Both the position numbers and the translations under genes were made by a program. Positions 61,547-64,000 of a stretch of DNA of 64,000 nt are shown piece by piece (position 1 is the stretch's first letter; each line of letters begins with the position of its first letter). Source of the DNA: JBCDHN01 sp965224535 (GTDB lineage Bacteria > Verrucomicrobiota > Verrucomicrobiia > Verrucomicrobiales > DEV007); contig CBDCZR010000021.1 in the NCBI GenBank assembly GCA_965224535.1, positions 62,001 to 126,000 on the forward strand. The letters run 5' to 3'. The notes beneath the pieces are model-generated. The model had not been told where the DNA came from and did no database searches. It worked only from the letters and a program-made list of their open reading frames with translations.

Positions 61547-63082
61547 ATGCATCCGCTGGACTACCTAACCGTCGCCGTTTACTTGCTTGGCATCCTAAGC
61601 CTTGGTTTCTATTTCGGCCGCAATCAATCGCGCAGGGAATTCTTTGCCGCCGGCGGGTCGATGGGCTGGCTAACCGTGGGACTAAGCGTCATGGCGACGC
61701 TTTTTTCCTCCAACAGCTTCGTGTTTTACCCTTCAGCCGCGTTTGGCGATAGTTTGAGGATCGGGCTGTCGTTGGTCGCCTTTTTGCTGATGACGCCGGT
61801 GGTGATTTGGGTGTTCGTGCCGGTTTACGCCCGGTTAAAGGTGGAAACGGCCTACGAATACCTGGAACAGCGCTTTCACGTGGCCGTGCGCACGATGGCC
61901 AGCGGCCTCTTCGTGTTGTTGCGCATCGGTTGGATGGCTTCGGCGACCTACGCCGCTTCGGTCGTGGTTTCCAAGGTGGCCGGCATCGACCAAACCGCCG
62001 TCATCGTGGGTTTGGGAGTGGTCGCGATCGGTTACACGATGCTGGGCGGATTGCGCGCGGTAATGTGGACCGACGTGATCCAGTTTTTCGTGTTTGCGCT
62101 GACGATTTTGGTGACGTTAGGGCTGATTTTGGCCAAAAGCGAGTCCTCGGCCGGTGACATTGTCAGGACCTACTTTGAGGGGCGAAAGGGGCTGATTGTC
62201 GATTTTGAGCTGTCCATGACCCTGAAATTCGGCAGTTGGGCGCTGATCGTCGGGATTTTTCTCGAAGGGCTCTCGGCCTTCGGCGCCGATCAGGTGGCCG
62301 TGCAGCGCTACATCTCCGCGCGCGACGAGCGAACCTCCCAAATCGGCGCAGCCATCAATTTGGTGGGGATGTGGATCGTGATTCCCGGCCTGCTGATGAT
62401 CGGCGTCGGGCTCTACGCCTACTTCACGCAAAATCCGGCAAAATTGGGAACCGGCACCCTCCCCGAGATTCTCGCCCAAAACCCGAAAATCGCCGATCAA
62501 GCCATGCCGCAGTTCGTGCGATTGCATTTTCCGCCGGGCCTGGCCGGGTTGTTTCTGGCCGCGCTGATGGCCGCCATCATGTCCAGCATCGACTCCGGAA
62601 TTCACTCGGTCACCACCGCGCTGGTGGTCGATTTCCGCGACCGGCTCTTCCCGCACCTAAAACCGGCCGACGACCGCCGCGACGTGCGCCTCATCCGCAT
62701 TTTGGTGCTGGCAATTGGCGCCCTTTCGGTGACGCTGGCCTGTTTTGTGGGCGATTTGGGCAACGTCTTCGATATCGGCAAAAAACTCACCGCAGCATTC
62801 GGCGGACCGTTGCTGGCAGTCTTCATCCTGGCCTTTTTCTCCCCGCGAACCACGTGGATGGGCGTGTTGATCGGCGCGTCCGTCTCGGCCATGGTCACGT
62901 TGCTCCTGATGGACCTCTTTCCCGATTGGTTCAGCGTCTGGTACTGGCCGATCGGCTTTGGTTTGGCGATGGTGCTCAGCTACGGGCTCAGTCTCTTTCA
63001 ATCGCCGATTCCGGAACCGCTCACCTACTCCCGGGTGATGAGCCAAAGTGGCAAAAAAAGCCCTGCACGGGGGAAAATTTGA
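61547..63082 (+). CDS. Sodium:solute symporter (SSS family)
   Basis: A 511-residue membrane protein with about thirteen helices. Typical SSS features are LGFYFGRNQSRREFFAAGGS at the first loop, SVMATLFSSNSFVFYPSAAF, TAYEYLEQRF, GGLRAVMWTDVIQFF, GADQVAVQRYISARD and AALMAAIMSSIDSGIHSVTT. The last carries the serine-rich Na+ site. ATG 61547 is used rather than an upstream TTG. Members in this phylum mostly import sugars or sialic-acid-like compounds; the substrate cannot be told from sequence alone. Confidence 0.9.
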   Translation: MHPLDYLTVAVYLLGILSLGFYFGRNQSRREFFAAGGSMGWLTVGLSVMATLFSSNSFVFYPSAAFGDSLRIGLSLVAFLLMTPVVIWVFVPVYARLKVETAYEYLEQRFHVAVRTMASGLFVLLRIGWMASATYAASVVVSKVAGIDQTAVIVGLGVVAIGYTMLGGLRAVMWTDVIQFFVFALTILVTLGLILAKSESSAGDIVRTYFEGRKGLIVDFELSMTLKFGSWALIVGIFLEGLSAFGADQVAVQRYISARDERTSQIGAAINLVGMWIVIPGLLMIGVGLYAYFTQNPAKLGTGTLPEILAQNPKIADQAMPQFVRLHFPPGLAGLFLAALMAAIMSSIDSGIHSVTTALVVDFRDRLFPHLKPADDRRDVRLIRILVLAIGALSVTLACFVGDLGNVFDIGKKLTAAFGGPLLAVFILAFFSPRTTWMGVLIGASVSAMVTLLLMDLFPDWFSVWYWPIGFGLAMVLSYGLSLFQSPIPEPLTYSRVMSQSGKKSPARGKI

Positions 63083-63126
63083 CGTTCGAACGCGATTTTT
63101 CGATTTTTTGGATTTAACCTGCCTCC

Positions 63127-63615
63127 ATGCACCTAACACTCCTCCGTCACGCCACCGCAGAAGATTGGGAAACTGCCAGCGACGATTTTCGGCGCGAATT
63201 GGTCGAACGCGGCGTCGCGGAATCGCGGGCAGCGGGAGATTTCGCCAAAAAACTGGGCTGGAAGCCGGATTTCGTCCTCAACAGCCCTCTGACTCGCGCG
63301 CGGCAAACCGCGGAACTTTTCTGCGTTCGCGCGGAACTGCCGGAACCGGTCGAGGCCGAGTTTTTGGCTTCGGGGATGAACCCGGAAAGCGCCGCAAGCA
63401 GCCTGTGTGAGTATCTGAAATGCGGCCACGTGGTGATTGTGGGGCACGAGCCGGATTTTTCCGGCCTCATCTCCTTCCTCACCGGGTTGCCCCAGTCCAG
63501 TTTCAGCGTCGCAAAAGGCTCGTTGTGGGGGGTGGAGTGCAATCGGCTCGCCCCGGGCGCCGGACGCCTGAAATACTCCGTGACGCCCAAACAATTGCGC
63601 GCCTTGGGAGGCTAA
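63127..63615 (+). CDS. sixA: Phosphohistidine phosphatase SixA-like
   Basis: A 162-residue histidine-phosphatase-superfamily protein with the short RHAT motif at residues 7-10 (nucleophile H8), SPLTRARQTAELF, and the second histidine in VIVGHEPDFSGLI. The small size and lack of an insertion domain fit SixA, which dephosphorylates HPt domains or, in other bacteria, phosphotransferase proteins. It follows the symporter by 44 bases and is followed by the inverted-repeat element. Confidence 0.87.
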   Translation: MHLTLLRHATAEDWETASDDFRRELVERGVAESRAAGDFAKKLGWKPDFVLNSPLTRARQTAELFCVRAELPEPVEAEFLASGMNPESAASSLCEYLKCGHVVIVGHEPDFSGLISFLTGLPQSSFSVAKGSLWGVECNRLAPGAGRLKYSVTPKQLRALGG

Positions 63616-63619
63616 TTCG

Positions 63620-63810
63620 GCTAGGAGCTGTTGGACTTAGCCAGACTGTTCGACTTAGCCCGCCCGGCGTCGAAAATCGAGGATCCGGCCCAAATTTCCC
63701 TTCGTTTTCGTCCCTTATGTCCTCATAAAGTCCTCAAACTCATGAAAATTTTGGCTCGAACCTCAAATTTCGCCGCCAGACGTTCTAAGTCCGACAGCCT
63801 CCTAGTTCGG
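63620..63810. repeat. MITE-like element with ~22-bp terminal inverted repeats
   Basis: CTAGGAGCTGTTGGACTTAG (63621-63640) is inverted at 63785-63805 as CTAAGTCCGACAGCCTCCTAG; only a one-base indel and one T/C change separate the arms. A second, partial direct copy (CTGTTCGACTTAGCC) follows the left arm at 63646. The inside, about 140 bases, has no gene. It begins a few bases after the sixA stop. Such short elements are usually moved by a transposase encoded elsewhere; no target-site duplication is certain. Confidence 0.5.
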
Positions 63811-63898
63811 TTGGATTCGGCGCCAAAACGCCCAAAATCCTCAATTTTTCAGAAATTATGGAATTGATTATTTTGAGACTCATCGTTGATTCCCCGCG

Positions 63899-64000
63899 AT
63901 GAAATTTCTCCCCTTTGCCGCGTGTTTTTCTCTGCTTCCCGCTTGGGCGATTTGCGACAACGAGCGCGATTCCCATCGTCGGCCGTTTTCCGGCGCCGCG
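63899..64000 (+). CDS. Exported protein, N-terminal fragment (cut by window edge)
   Basis: From ATG 63899 the frame stays open to the right edge (34 codons) and begins with a clear signal peptide, MKFLPFAACFSLLPAWAI, with a likely cleavage after WAI or ICD, then DNERDSHRRPFSG. The preceding 90 bases are AT-rich, as expected for a promoter. The family cannot be told from this fragment. Confidence 0.6.
   Translation, partial: MKFLPFAACFSLLPAWAICDNERDSHRRPFSGAA

Overview
The window (about 60% GC by eye) looks like chromosomal DNA of a member of the PVC superphylum, most likely a Verrucomicrobiota bacterium. The pointers are the planctomycete-type cytochrome cassettes (PSCyt1, DUF1549/DUF1553 and DUF1501 proteins), a PVC-type membrane-bound dehydrogenase with a haem-c tail, an exosortase with a VIT-domain partner, Uma2 proteins, DUF1343/NamZ and many large secreted proteins unlike model-organism families. 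No rRNA, complete tRNA, CRISPR array, integrase or transposase was seen.

Layout. 1-1.73 kb: the N-terminal part of a Ser/Thr kinase running off the left edge, a gene-poor stretch ending in a strong terminator hairpin, and a small membrane protein. 1.75-12.4 kb, minus strand: nagA; a dehydrogenase/cytochrome gene coupled to a ceramidase-like gene; an acyltransferase overlapping two peptide-type ABC ATPases; a molybdate-type permease/ATPase pair; a lone parA. 12.5-15.6 kb: a SWIM-SNF2 helicase. 15.6-24.3 kb, minus strand: an exosortase and its probable dedicated MSEP-CTERM/VIT substrate, a small secreted protein, a 25-nt tRNA-Ala 3' fragment and a 1334-aa membrane protein. 24.4-31.8 kb, minus strand: a HEAT / PSCyt1-DUF1549-DUF1553 / DUF1501 cassette into which a vapBC toxin-antitoxin module has inserted and been tandemly duplicated. 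31.8-34.3 kb: BlaI repressor plus an unusual M56 peptidase carrying Ca-loop-like repeats, an ExbD-like domain and two EF-hands. 34.5-45.5 kb: a second DUF1549/DUF1553 and DUF1501 pair around two paralogous secreted proteins (one broken by an amber codon), a double alpha/beta-hydrolase protein and several gene remnants. 45.7-64 kb: LemA with an M48 peptidase, a secreted gluzincin, menD, namZ, ompH/skp, an MBL hydrolase, a nucleoside-type MFS transporter, a Gfo/Idh/MocA oxidoreductase, a GT2, Uma2, nadE, a PSCyt1-LRR protein, an SSS symporter, sixA, a MITE-like inverted repeat and the start of a secreted protein.

How it fits together. Housekeeping functions (menaquinone, NAD, envelope chaperone, amino-sugar recycling) are interspersed with the extracytoplasmic degradation or oxidation cassettes typical of this phylum. 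The region also shows decay and rearrangement: two split reading frames, one amber codon, a truncated and frameshifted four-helix-bundle gene, fused gene ends between the two vapBC copies and two further gene remnants. Some frameshifts could be assembly errors, but the truncations and fused remnants cannot be explained that way.

The best candidates for something new are (i) the BlaI / M56-ExbD-EF-hand pair, which reads like a calcium-responsive version of the BlaI-BlaR1 switch, and (ii) the exosortase/MSEP-CTERM pair, whose substrate tail runs into a gene remnant.
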